Shown here: piece by piece, positions 25,660 through 32,915 of the stretch | Position numbering within the stretch: the first letter of the stretch is position 1 | How the letters are laid out: each line of letters opens with the position of its first letter | Source: Alphaproteobacteria bacterium SS10 | GTDB taxonomy: Bacteria > Pseudomonadota > Alphaproteobacteria > TMED2 | Assembly (NCBI GenBank): GCA_019192455.1 | Contig: JAHCML010000004.1 | Location: forward strand, 139,062 to 203,061 | DNA length: 64,000 bases | Direction: 5' to 3' | Made by a program: the position numbers and the translations under genes | The notes under the pieces: generated by a model | Databases searched by the model: none | What the model was told of the DNA's origin: nothing | Seen by the model: only the letters and a program-made list of their open reading frames with translations

Positions 25660-26529
25660 ATGACCGCAGATGCCGATAAGCCAGAACTGGCCATCTTCCA
25701 TTCCCTGGCCCGGACCGGGTGCACCATTTTCTCACGTTATGTGGGCGCGATGGATGGGGTCTATCTCTACAGTGAGATCCACCCCGACGGCCCTCCGTTA
25801 AGTAAGTCACAGACGGCCGGTACCGGCCATCTGGCATTAAGCGCCTTGGTGCAGGCCGCCGCCCATGGTCTGGATATTCTAGAGAACCCAGAGGATTTGC
25901 TCACCGTCGGTGCGCTGCCGAACTCACTTGAGCAGCTATCCCAAGTCATCGAGGCAACCAAGACGTCCGGCAATGCCCCTGTGTTGCGGGATTGGAGCCA
26001 TATCGACTGGCATGGTCGGCCGTTTTGTGTGCCCGCAGGCGGGACCGGCGCACTGGTTGCGCTGCTTGAGCCGCACTACCGTTTGAAACGCGCCGTTTGG
26101 GTCCGTCACCCCATGGCCTGCTATATGTCGATCGCAGAGAGCGCCACGCTCGGCACCCACTACCGTGGTGAGGCGGCGTTTGATCAATACATCGAGGGCT
26201 GGCTCGGTTTCGTAGCGGACAATCCTCTTGATCGCGTGGTCCGGTATGAAGAGTTCTTGCCCGACCCCGCTGCTGCGATCCAGAAACTCTGCCAGTATTT
26301 GGACATTCCCTTCGATCCGCAGTTCGCGGCCAAGGCGGCGGCTAACACCAACATCACCGGTGATGATCGCGCCAAGGCGGAGGTTGGGCTATCCCTTTTC
26401 CAGCGGCCGATGCCGGTTGAGCTATGGGATTACGTGCGAGCGCATCAGGGGTACCAAAGCCTGGTGGCCCAACTTGGCTATGACCTTGATGAACTACCCC
26501 TAGGCTTCGCCTTGCTGCCGCGGCAGTAG
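25660..26529 (+). CDS. Sulfotransferase-like protein
   Basis: 289 residues. The N-terminal FHSLARTGCTIFSRYVGAMD occupies the position of the 5'-phosphosulfate loop, and AVWVRHPMACYMSIAESATLG resembles the 3'-phosphate-binding RxxxxxxxS motif of PAPS-dependent sulfotransferases. The later VVRYEEFLPDPAAAIQKLCQYLDI is the usual helix region of bacterial members. The first loop lacks the standard PKSGTT form, so catalytic activity or substrate is uncertain. It starts 74 bp after cpdR on the same strand and ends before the tRNA-Val gene. Confidence 0.65.
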   Translation: MTADADKPELAIFHSLARTGCTIFSRYVGAMDGVYLYSEIHPDGPPLSKSQTAGTGHLALSALVQAAAHGLDILENPEDLLTVGALPNSLEQLSQVIEATKTSGNAPVLRDWSHIDWHGRPFCVPAGGTGALVALLEPHYRLKRAVWVRHPMACYMSIAESATLGTHYRGEAAFDQYIEGWLGFVADNPLDRVVRYEEFLPDPAAAIQKLCQYLDIPFDPQFAAKAAANTNITGDDRAKAEVGLSLFQRPMPVELWDYVRAHQGYQSLVAQLGYDLDELPLGFALLPRQ

Positions 26530-26676
26530 GGGATGCCTGGCGTCGATCCAGCAGAACCAAAGTAGCGACAAAAATCGGGGCGAGGGCACTTGCAGAGCAG
26601 GTCGGTAAATGCTATTCGCCTCCGGCTCGCGGCAGAGTTGTTACCCGAACAGCCATCGAATATTGCCGACGACATA

Positions 26677-26751
26677 GGGCGCGTAGCTCAGCGGGAGAGC
26701 ACTACGTTGACATCGTAGGGGTCGCTGGTTCAATCCCAGCCGCGCCCACCA
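26677..26751 (+). tRNA. tRNA-Val (anticodon GAC)
   Basis: Complete cloverleaf: acceptor GGGCGCG pairs with CGCGCCC, D-arm AGCTCAGCGGGAGAGC, anticodon stem CTACG/CGTAG with loop TTGACAT (anticodon GAC), T-arm GCTGGTTCAATCCCAGC, discriminator A and encoded CCA. Its 3' half is the left attachment site of the integrated element. Confidence 0.96.
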
Positions 26752-26754
26752 TTT
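26705..26754. repeat. attL, 3' end of tRNA-Val
   Basis: 50-bp direct repeat partner of 32820-32869 (47 of 50 identical), beginning CGTTGACATCG in the anticodon stem and running through CCA into TTT. The intact tRNA lies on the integrase side, as expected when the element supplies the missing 3' end. Confidence 0.9.
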
Positions 26755-26807
26755 ATACTTAATTAAAACAACAACTTGTGGGCCTGCTGAAAGATTGGGC
26801 TGGGTGG

Positions 26808-27848
26808 CTATGCAGTCAATTCCTCGGGCTTGTCCGAGAAATTGCCGAAATTGGCCGTTACTGCTTCTACATCCGCGAGGTAGTTGGGGTCGAAATGAAG
26901 GTAAACGCGCCTCAGTGTTCGGGGGTCTGTCGCCGTCATTGCGCCGGCCTTGTCCATCGGTATCCCTTCCTGGGCCAACCACGAGATGAAGGAATGCTTC
27001 ATCACATGAGGGGTTGCATCTGGTACGCCCGCCTTCACGGCTGCACGCTTGAAGGATTTCTTGATGTCCTTCACTGGTTTTCCCAGATGCTCGATGACAA
27101 ATGTCGTCTCCGCATGCTGTCTCAGTCGAGTAAGCGCGGTTTTGAGGTCCGGTGGAATGGGTACGAGTGCACGGCGTTTGTTGGTTACCGCTTGGGTGGG
27201 GTCGCGAAAGTCGATCCGCCCGCCTACTAGGTCTACTCGATCCCAAGTAAGCTGTAGTATTGCCGATTTTCGAGCGCCGGTTCTCATTGCTATTTTGATG
27301 AAGGCCTTTAGGTGGGGTGCTGAGGCAGCATCGTGGATTGCCTGAGCTTGCTCGATCGAGAGATAGAGGTCTCTTGGTGGTTTTGGTTTTGGTATCTCGA
27401 TCATACCAACATTGAAACTGATCCGACCGTCGTCGTTGGCTCTCTTTAGCGCAGTTTTCAGCTCTCGCAGTTCTTCGATAAGGCTGCCGGACCGATGGGC
27501 GCGGGCCTTTCGATACTCTGCTAAATGCACTCGGTTGAGCTGGTCTGCCGTCAGTGATCCAAGCGCTTCGTGAAGTGGCCGATGGTAAAAAGGTGAGTTC
27601 TGAGCCCTTGCCTTTCCCATGCTCTCTAGATCCGCAAGTCGCTCGTCGAGGAGCTGACTGATTGAAGGGTTGGGTGGTGCTGCTTTCAGAGCTTTGTACT
27701 GGATCAAGCATTGTTCAGCGCCCTCCCGATCCGAGCATTTAGTTGTAAATTCTCGGCTACCATCTCGGATGTAGAAGTTTGGCTTGTTGGGTCGCTTGAT
27801 AAGGCGAGGGGCGAGAGGTTTGCGGCCTCGCTTTGACGGCTCTGACAT
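26808..27848 (-). CDS. Tyrosine-type site-specific recombinase (integrase)
   Basis: 346 residues, preceded by GGAG at 7 bases. The catalytic domain spans about 160-335: Arg193 in MRTGARKSAILQLTWDRVD, Lys224 in TNKRRALVPI, His281 in PHVMKHSFISWL and the nucleophile Tyr316 in LRRVYLHF. The second active-site arginine of the usual HxxR box is Lys284 here, a variation I recall in some relatives. The N-terminal half contains a SAM-like core-binding region. Located 57 bp from the tRNA it uses as its target, it should mediate integration and, with the excisionase-like partner, excision. Its first 145 bp overlap the end of the upstream gene. Confidence 0.9.
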   Translation of the reverse strand: MSEPSKRGRKPLAPRLIKRPNKPNFYIRDGSREFTTKCSDREGAEQCLIQYKALKAAPPNPSISQLLDERLADLESMGKARAQNSPFYHRPLHEALGSLTADQLNRVHLAEYRKARAHRSGSLIEELRELKTALKRANDDGRISFNVGMIEIPKPKPPRDLYLSIEQAQAIHDAASAPHLKAFIKIAMRTGARKSAILQLTWDRVDLVGGRIDFRDPTQAVTNKRRALVPIPPDLKTALTRLRQHAETTFVIEHLGKPVKDIKKSFKRAAVKAGVPDATPHVMKHSFISWLAQEGIPMDKAGAMTATDPRTLRRVYLHFDPNYLADVEAVTANFGNFSDKPEELTA

Positions 27849-28069
27849 TTCTGTTTCTCCACATATTCAAGGTAGCTCTGGACACTCACTAAGCGGACGC
27901 GTCCCAGTCGGATGCCATCAAGCGTCCCGTTATCGAGCATTCGCCGAACGGTTTGAGGATGAACATCCAACAAGCGAGCAACACGCTTAACCGAAAGGAA
28001 TTCCGGCATCCGTCGAGCTTGCGGTGGTGGAGATGTAGCGGTAGTCTCTGTAAGCAAATAACCAGTCAT
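27704..28069 (-). CDS. Excisionase-like helix-turn-helix protein
   Basis: 121 residues; AAAGGAGG is ideally spaced before ATG 28069. The MerR-like HTH_17 domain FLSVKRVARLLDVHPQTVRRMLDNGTLDGIRLG spans about 24-57, as in excisionases and recombination directionality factors. The last 48 codons lie in another frame over the start of the integrase gene (145-bp overlap) and look Ser/Gln-rich without conservation features. Its start overlaps the upstream XRE gene by ATGA. Probably controls excision. Confidence 0.75.
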   Translation of the reverse strand: MTGYLLTETTATSPPPQARRMPEFLSVKRVARLLDVHPQTVRRMLDNGTLDGIRLGRVRLVSVQSYLEYVEKQKCQSRQSEAANLSPLALSSDPTSQTSTSEMVAENLQLNARIGRALNNA

Positions 28070-28830
28070 CTTCTGTCCTCCTTTGGATCAGTTGGTGGAT
28101 TGGAGTTTGTCGAAGAGTCCGTCTTGGTTTCGCCGCCTGCGGGCTCTTCTTTTTTGTGTAGTTTTAGGTGTTCGATCTCCCGGTACTTTCTTGCTATTTG
28201 AGCATCGATCCTTTGTTCAGCCCGGCCTGCTTCAGGGGCCTCTGCCAAATAGTCAAAGAAGTCGGTAGCTTGCTGCGCCTCAGGGCCGGGGATGAACAGG
28301 CTCTCATTCTTCTCAGCTCCGGTCAGCGTCATGAACGCAAGCATTCGTTGATCAAAAGCTTCCTGCCTGTCATGGATTTCTTGGGATTGCTCGACTAGCC
28401 ATTGCTTCAGGTACTTCTCATCATCGTCTAGCTCGTCCGGGTCTTTGGTCAGAATTCGAAGCGCCTCACGTTGTATTTGGTTGTCCTTCAATAATGCTAA
28501 GTACTGAGTTTGCATGAAATGAAATTGATATGAGGGTTCGTAGCTGTAATCGATAAATGCTTGTTCAGCGGCCTCTTGGTGCTCTTCTGGAACGCACTTA
28601 AGGAGTGTCCAAATGGGGTGGAGGTCCAAGAAGAGACAGAGCATTGCGAGGTTCTGAGACGAGGGATACTGCCCATCTTCTTCTAGTCCGGCGCGCTCAT
28701 AGCGGATCAGGGTGTTCTCACTAATTCCAATCTTCTGACACAGCGCAACGCGAGAGAGGCCCGCCTTTTCTCTGGCCTCTCTTAGGGCTTTGCCCAGCGC
28801 TTCACGCGGCTTTGGTTGGTCTGAAGTCAT
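28066..28830 (-). CDS. XRE-family regulator 1 with long C-terminal region
   Basis: 254 residues. The N-terminal HTH_3 domain (about 10-72) includes LREAREKAGLSRVALCQKIGISENTLIRYE. The remaining 180 residues are charged, helical and not recognised, ending in a disordered Lys/Thr/Pro-rich tail. It heads the xis-int segment, overlapping xis by 4 bp, and two symmetric sequences just upstream (28840-28879) are likely its own operator. It is a candidate master regulator of excision and replication. Confidence 0.8.
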   Translation of the reverse strand: MTSDQPKPREALGKALREAREKAGLSRVALCQKIGISENTLIRYERAGLEEDGQYPSSQNLAMLCLFLDLHPIWTLLKCVPEEHQEAAEQAFIDYSYEPSYQFHFMQTQYLALLKDNQIQREALRILTKDPDELDDDEKYLKQWLVEQSQEIHDRQEAFDQRMLAFMTLTGAEKNESLFIPGPEAQQATDFFDYLAEAPEAGRAEQRIDAQIARKYREIEHLKLHKKEEPAGGETKTDSSTNSNPPTDPKEDRR

Positions 28831-28839
28831 GATTTAACA

Positions 28840-28879
28840 TACCCAAAAAATGAAGTGGGTACATCAAAAAATGAGATGT
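28840..28879 (-). promoter_or_regulatory. Twin operator upstream of XRE regulator 1
   Basis: Two inverted repeats share the same core: TACCCA-N10-TGGGTA (28840-28861) and ACATC-N9-GATGT (28861-28879). Both spacers contain CAAAAAATGA or its continuation, giving 10-bp direct repeats at 28844-28853 and 28865-28874, exactly 21 bp (two helical turns) apart, 10-50 bp before the start codon at 28830. Confidence 0.6.
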
Positions 28880-28885
28880 TCGTGT

Positions 28886-28930
28886 GCGGCTGGTGCTTTT
28901 GTGTGGAAAAGTGGCCAAAACACCAGCCGC
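28886..28930. terminator. Inverted repeat after XRE regulator 2
   Basis: GCGGCTGGTG (28886-28895) and CACCAGCCGC (28921-28930) form a perfect 10-bp inverted repeat with a 25-nt loop, 9 bp beyond the stop of the gene at 28939. There is no U-run, so it may end the rep-XRE2 transcript or be a structural element of the replicon. Confidence 0.45.
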
Positions 28931-28938
28931 TCGCTTGT

Positions 28939-29697
28939 CTAGCGTTCATCGAAGATAGGTCCGCCTTCGGTGATCGCGCTCCGCATCCGCATGCGGAGGC
29001 CTGATATCAGGTCCTTACCTTCAAACAATTGGACAAAGGGTTTCCCGCTGAGCTGATCATCCAGTGCTTCAAGCTGCTCGTCGGTCATGGTCTCGAGATC
29101 AACGCCAAAGAGGGCTGTATCGATGATTCTCTTACCCACTGCATCCAGCTGATGCTTTTGATCATCGGTAGCGTTTTCAAACGCTACTGAGGCAAGTTCT
29201 TGCCATTGGCCATCGCTAAGCTTGGCGATGTCTCGTTCAATGGCGAGGTCGATAAGTTCTTCCGGGTCCAAGTATCGAAGGCTGGCCTCGAGATCACCTA
29301 CCATTGGGCCTAGCTTGCGGCGGTTCCCACTAAACTCACCAACTCGCATTTCATCGATTGCGATGAGTAACCCGGCGGCTCTCGTCTCGTAGAAAATCGA
29401 TAGGACAGGGTTTCCGCCGCGCTCGTCTTCATAGTCTGCGTCTTGGTGATCGATATGTTCCGGCGCGTCGTCGGTGCCAAAGGCAATGTGATCTGTTGAG
29501 CATCCTAGGGCTTCGCAGATAGCGACGAGGCGACTAAGGTTTGGTTCTTGAAGGCCTTGTTCGAACTTCTCGATGATGCGGAGCGTAAGATCGGTTTTCT
29601 CAGCTAGATCGTTTCGGCTCAGACCTGCCTGTTCGCGAGCGGCACGAAGCCGTTCGCCAGCGGTCGTTGCTTGATTGAGAGTTGCAGTGTCAGTCAT
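28939..29697 (-). CDS. XRE-family regulator 2
   Basis: 252 residues. The HTH_3 domain (about 14-70) includes LRAAREQAGLSRNDLAEKTDLTLRIIEKFEQGLQEPNLSRL. The C-terminal 180 residues are acidic, rich in Asp and Glu, and not recognised. The start overlaps the rep stop by 4 bp (ATGA), so it is co-translated with Rep and may control its copy number or immunity. A second XRE gene of the same size lies next to it, so the element carries two separate repressor-like proteins. Confidence 0.8.
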   Translation of the reverse strand: MTDTATLNQATTAGERLRAAREQAGLSRNDLAEKTDLTLRIIEKFEQGLQEPNLSRLVAICEALGCSTDHIAFGTDDAPEHIDHQDADYEDERGGNPVLSIFYETRAAGLLIAIDEMRVGEFSGNRRKLGPMVGDLEASLRYLDPEELIDLAIERDIAKLSDGQWQELASVAFENATDDQKHQLDAVGKRIIDTALFGVDLETMTDEQLEALDDQLSGKPFVQLFEGKDLISGLRMRMRSAITEGGPIFDER

Positions 29698-31040
29698 GGA
29701 TTTACCTTTCGATGATTGCTGGTGGTAATACCCATCCCATCTTCTAAGTCATTGAAATTGCGAGGTGGGTAGGGTTCCCGGTAGCTACCGGGACACGTAC
29801 CGGGACACGTACCGGGAGGAATGCCCGGTGACGTCTGTGAAGGCGGGGCGAGGTCGAGGAACGGCACTCGCCGGCCTAATTCGAGTGATTGATGCTCGCG
29901 CTGAATGACATCGAGGCCCTGGGCTCTTAGGAGGGCGATGACACCCTCAACACCATCGGCCTGATCTGCCTCAACCAGCACGTGAGGGATGATCTGCTGT
30001 CGCCTGATATGCTTCCACAGTGCATTGCCAAGCGTGGCGATATGCGTCTCAGGAAGTTCTTTGGAGGCTGCTAACTCTTCGTCGGTGGCCTCTGGGCTGT
30101 TATCGTAGCGATGCCGAATATCGCCGCCCCAGGTGAGCTGTCGTGCGCCCTTGAAGGCGTGAGCATACTCTCGAAATAGAGCCTTATCGCGCTTGCTACC
30201 GTGGCGATGGCAGTCATCAAGGATCTGCCATGGCGTCCTGCCACCGTTGCCAGCGAGCTTTGTATGGGCCTTGGTGAGCTCAAGGCTTGCACCCCATTTG
30301 CCTACATACTCAGCGGCGCCACTGTCTTCGGTCACCCGATCAAAGGTGAACGCATCCGCAGAGCATTGCCCGTAGCCTTTGCGCTCGACACTGCGTGCCC
30401 ATCGATCAAAGAAATAGAAGCCTAGTTGCTCAGCATCATCCTCGGTCGCGTCTGGATGCATGAACACGAGGATATGAAGGTGAGGGTGCCATCCATCGTG
30501 GCCATGGGTGACTTCCATGGCCCGAACATCGCCCAGATAGCCGAATTTGGCTTTGGCCCGCTTCCAGGGGCTGCCTTGCTTCACGAACCGCCATACGTCG
30601 CGGACGACATGGCGAAGCTCCTCACAGGTCTGCATGCGATGATGCGGAATGGTAAGGGTCATCATGTAGACGGCCCCACCAGCCTTCCGGTGGCTTTCTA
30701 GGACGGCATCGATTTCCTCACGGCGACCCTCGGTGATCTTGGCTGCGCAAACCGGGCAATGCCAAACAGAGCCGCATGTCTCGACGCCTGCAAAATGATG
30801 ACCGGTATGGGTGGCATGAAGCGTAACTGTCGTGCCTACGGGCTGCTGCCCGCATTTCTTGACCCGTTCCCCTGGAAGTAACGAAGCAGATGTTCGGCGG
30901 AGCTGGTGCCGCCTGATCTTGGAGAGTCCTCTGTCACCATTATCCCCAGCCTGTGCATGGGATTGTTGCCGGTTACTGGTTACTAGGGCTGGGGGGGAAA
31001 CATTATTTGCGTGTATATCAAGATTTGCAGGGGAGCTCAT
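29694..31040 (-). CDS. Rolling-circle replication initiator (HUH, Rep_1-like)
   Basis: 448 residues. A Cys-rich region CGSVWHCPVCAAKI (about 89-102) is followed by motif I YMMTLTIPH, the HUH motif HPHLHILVF (His185, His187, His189) and the motif III candidate AAEYVGKWG with Tyr245 as the likely nicking residue. These are the hallmarks of the Rep_1 family of rolling-circle plasmid initiators. The C-terminal tail holds two PGTC units encoded by a tandem DNA repeat. GGGGGTG lies upstream of the ATG. It likely replicates the excised circle and might also serve as a relaxase-like nickase (inference). Confidence 0.85.
   Translation of the reverse strand: MSSPANLDIHANNVSPPALVTSNRQQSHAQAGDNGDRGLSKIRRHQLRRTSASLLPGERVKKCGQQPVGTTVTLHATHTGHHFAGVETCGSVWHCPVCAAKITEGRREEIDAVLESHRKAGGAVYMMTLTIPHHRMQTCEELRHVVRDVWRFVKQGSPWKRAKAKFGYLGDVRAMEVTHGHDGWHPHLHILVFMHPDATEDDAEQLGFYFFDRWARSVERKGYGQCSADAFTFDRVTEDSGAAEYVGKWGASLELTKAHTKLAGNGGRTPWQILDDCHRHGSKRDKALFREYAHAFKGARQLTWGGDIRHRYDNSPEATDEELAASKELPETHIATLGNALWKHIRRQQIIPHVLVEADQADGVEGVIALLRAQGLDVIQREHQSLELGRRVPFLDLAPPSQTSPGIPPGTCPGTCPGSYREPYPPRNFNDLEDGMGITTSNHRKVNP
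29777..29817. repeat. 16-bp palindrome plus 12-bp tandem repeats in the rep 3' end
   Basis: CCCGGTAGCTACCGGG (29777-29792) is a perfect palindrome. It runs into ACCGGGACACGT twice (29787-29798, 29799-29810) and a partial third copy (29811-29817). It lies within the Rep coding sequence and encodes the PGTC tetrapeptide units. Confidence 0.7.
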
Positions 31041-31066
31041 GTAGCTGCACCCCCGTTTTTCCGGAA

Positions 31067-31468
31067 ATGAAAGGTAAGGTCTTGGCCAAAATCAAAGAGT
31101 TCGTTTGTGAAATACTCGAAGAGATTTCTGAGGCTGTTCTTGAGTTCAATGATCAGCAAAACGAGCGAGATCAAGGTCGGCGCTCTCACATCCCACTTGC
31201 CTCTCCCGAAGGCATGAGGGGGCTGGATGCTGGCGAAACAAGCCATACAAAGGTTGGGAAATGGCAAAGGCTGGTCTTGCCCGTGCGCTTCGATCTGGCA
31301 CTTGAGATCGGCGAAGATGGCAAAGCGGAGATTGCGGTAGAGGGCAGCTTTATGGGCTTCCTCTCTTCCAGAGGAACGGGCTCTTTGGGACGTTCGTCTG
31401 CGCGGATCAGCCGTGCCAATTTTGAGATACCTTTGCTCCTGCCTACCAACATCAGAGGAAGCGACTAG
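31067..31468 (+). CDS. Opposite-strand cargo protein (trypco2-like, uncertain)
   Basis: 133 residues from ATG 31067; in-frame codons extend upstream to 30953 but overlap rep. It opens with an acidic helix (KIKEFVCEILEEISEAVLEF), has a central polar stretch and ends with VRFDLALEIGEDGKAEIAV, then SSARISRANFEIPLLLP. The pattern of a V.FD beta strand, a glycine-bearing hairpin and a terminal ARIxxxxFxIPLLLP strand recalls the small trypsin-co-occurring domain 2 proteins of bacterial conflict systems. This is from memory and needs a profile search. It is the only plus-strand gene in the element, so it probably has its own promoter. Confidence 0.5.
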   Translation: MKGKVLAKIKEFVCEILEEISEAVLEFNDQQNERDQGRRSHIPLASPEGMRGLDAGETSHTKVGKWQRLVLPVRFDLALEIGEDGKAEIAVEGSFMGFLSSRGTGSLGRSSARISRANFEIPLLLPTNIRGSD

Positions 31469-31487
31469 AGCTTTCCTGCTCACCAGC

Positions 31488-31609
31488 CTCAGGGGGACGA
31501 CTGCCCCCTGAGCCATTGGCAAGGCTCTGGGCGATGCCATCCTGTCAAACCCCTCCCGCACCACTACCGACCTGCGGTCGGTACCGGGTCGGGGTGTTGA
31601 CAGGCTGTC
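31488..31609. repeat. Cluster of palindromes in non-coding gap of the element (origin or terminator candidate)
   Basis: In the 182 bp between two converging genes are CTCAGGGGG/CCCCCTGAG (31488-31512, 9-bp stem), TACCGACC-TGC-GGTCGGTA (31565-31583, 8-bp stem) and GACAG-G-CTGTC (31599-31609). The first could terminate the cargo gene. The concentration of stems suits a replication origin for the HUH Rep, but no known nick site was recognised. Confidence 0.45.
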
Positions 31610-31650
31610 TGCGGTGCTCTCCGGTAGGGCGTGTGCAGGCGATTGGTAGG

Positions 31651-32670
31651 TCATTGGCGAGCCTCCCCATCGGTACCGGGAAGGCTACCGGCCAGCTCCT
31701 TTGCGAGCTTTGCGACCTTTGCTTTTGAGATGTTTAGCCGTTCTGCAATTGATGCATCGGTAAGCCCCTCAGCCTTCAGTCGCTTGATTGACTGGATGCG
31801 TCGCCGCTTGATGTAGCGCTGCACGTGCTCGCGCCGGTGACGCATTTTGAATTCTGCGATTTCGGCAGTGATGCCATGTGGCTCACCTATGGCCTTTAGC
31901 GTTGCATGACGCGTGTCTGCCTTATGTTCGCCACGGCGGAAGGATCGATAGACTTGAATACTGATTGGATCGCGGGCGAGCTCATCTTTGATGCCGCTAG
32001 CCGCAACCGTTCCGCCCGCCCTCGGGGCGGCCGGGGTCTTTTCTTTAGGTTTGGAGGGGAGCCTGTCGGCCTTGGTGGCCTCCGGTGGTGCTCCCTGACC
32101 AACCAGCGGTGCCGGTGGTGAGGTAGGCTGGTGAGCGACACCGCGCGAGGTGCGAAGCATCGCAATAAAGTCTCGATGTTTCGCGAGCACCTTATTGACG
32201 GTGCTGGCCGAGACTGGTGGCTCGAGTTTCTTACCGATCTGTGCGTTGGTGTAGCCCAGAAAATAGAAGCGAATGATCTTTTCATCGCGCTCCCGTATCG
32301 CGGCCTTGCGCTGCTTCTTGCGATAGCTGGTCAGGATGGCCTGAAGGCTGCTGACCGGCGTGCTGAAGTTGCTGGCGAAGGTTGTGATAACTTCAGCCTC
32401 GGTAACCCCGCCGCTACCTGTTAAGCGCTTGATCTCGGCATCGAGTTCGGCAGCCAAGCGATGCCATTCATCAGTACGATCTTGAGCATCAGCATCTTGA
32501 TACTGCTCTAGCCGTTTTCGGCGCTCATCGTTGCGTTTGACCAACTCAACCGCTTCGACGATTGCCTTGACCAAATCCATGCCCTGATCAGCAATGAGTT
32601 CGGCAACCTCGAAGGGTAACTCGAGGGTGACGCTGACCGTCTCTGGATTGATCGAAATTCGCTTATCCAT
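31651..32670 (-). CDS. Unknown DNA-binding-type protein with two HTH-like segments
   Basis: 339 residues from ATG 32670, with GGAGG 6 bases upstream; a longer frame to 32700 lacks a site. Residues about 1-40 look like a compact strand-helix domain (ISINPETVSVTLELPFEVAEL). Two likely helix-turn-helix segments follow: one around IIRFYFLGYTNAQIGKKL and one near the C-terminus, IKRLKAEGLTDASIAERLNI. A Pro/Ala-rich linker (about 190-230) joins them. I do not recognise the family. At the far end of the element and transcribed first toward rep, it might be an accessory replication, partition or regulatory protein. Confidence 0.65.
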   Translation of the reverse strand: MDKRISINPETVSVTLELPFEVAELIADQGMDLVKAIVEAVELVKRNDERRKRLEQYQDADAQDRTDEWHRLAAELDAEIKRLTGSGGVTEAEVITTFASNFSTPVSSLQAILTSYRKKQRKAAIRERDEKIIRFYFLGYTNAQIGKKLEPPVSASTVNKVLAKHRDFIAMLRTSRGVAHQPTSPPAPLVGQGAPPEATKADRLPSKPKEKTPAAPRAGGTVAASGIKDELARDPISIQVYRSFRRGEHKADTRHATLKAIGEPHGITAEIAEFKMRHRREHVQRYIKRRRIQSIKRLKAEGLTDASIAERLNISKAKVAKLAKELAGSLPGTDGEARQ

Positions 32671-32819
32671 GGGCGGCCTCCATCTCGAGAGGCTGGCCAA
32701 TTGAATTTCCCGGACATGTCCGGGTTATTAATGGGTGTAGAGTGTGAAGCGCCCGCAAATGCGGGAATTGGCGGATAGGCTGTACAGGGCCAAGTGGTTG
32801 ATGTTGTTTGTTACCCGCT

Positions 32820-32869
32820 CGTTGACATCGTAGGGGTCACTGGTTCATTCCCAGTCGCGCCCACCATTT
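32820..32869. repeat. attR, displaced 3' end of tRNA-Val
   Basis: Fifty bases matching 26705-26754 with three substitutions, including two in the T-arm region. No 5' half of a tRNA precedes it, so it is a remnant and not a gene. It marks the right edge of the element, 47 bp from the end of the polysaccharide operon. Confidence 0.9.
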
Positions 32870-32915
32870 TTTTCTAGAAATGCTATCTGTTCAGTGGGTT
32901 GCCTTGTCCGCTCGC

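Larger units (their letters stand above)
26705..32869. mobile_element. Integrated element in tRNA-Val with tyrosine recombinase and rolling-circle Rep
   Basis: The last 47 nt of tRNA-Val plus TTT (26705-26754) recur at 32820-32869 with three mismatches, bounding about 6.1 kb. Inside, from the tRNA outward, are an integrase, excisionase-like, XRE regulator, second XRE regulator, HUH Rep, an opposite-strand cargo gene and an HTH protein, all but one on the minus strand with ATGA overlaps. No relaxase, mating-pair or capsid gene was found, so it resembles an integrated rolling-circle plasmid or a minimal mobilisable/satellite element. Bordering genes are a sulfotransferase-like gene and the end of the polysaccharide operon. 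Confidence 0.88.

Noticed and set aside
26641-27711. A 356-codon minus-strand open frame covering the tRNA and part of the integrase
   Set aside because: It is a shadow frame: low-complexity basic composition, runs through tRNA-Val, and the integrase frame on the same strand has clear catalytic motifs.
31037-31654. A 205-codon minus-strand frame opposite the cargo gene
   Set aside because: The plus-strand frame has more protein-like periodicity and recognisable terminal strands; the minus frame is Arg/Ser-rich with no domain features, although this choice is not certain.
32496-32502. CTTGATA, the nick sequence known from pC194/pUB110 origins
   Set aside because: Seven bases are expected by chance in 6 kb, it lies in a coding sequence, and no hairpin surrounds it.
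32820-32869. A second tRNA gene at the right end of the element
   Set aside because: Only the 3' half matches tRNA-Val and it carries substitutions; no acceptor 5' strand or D-arm precedes it.
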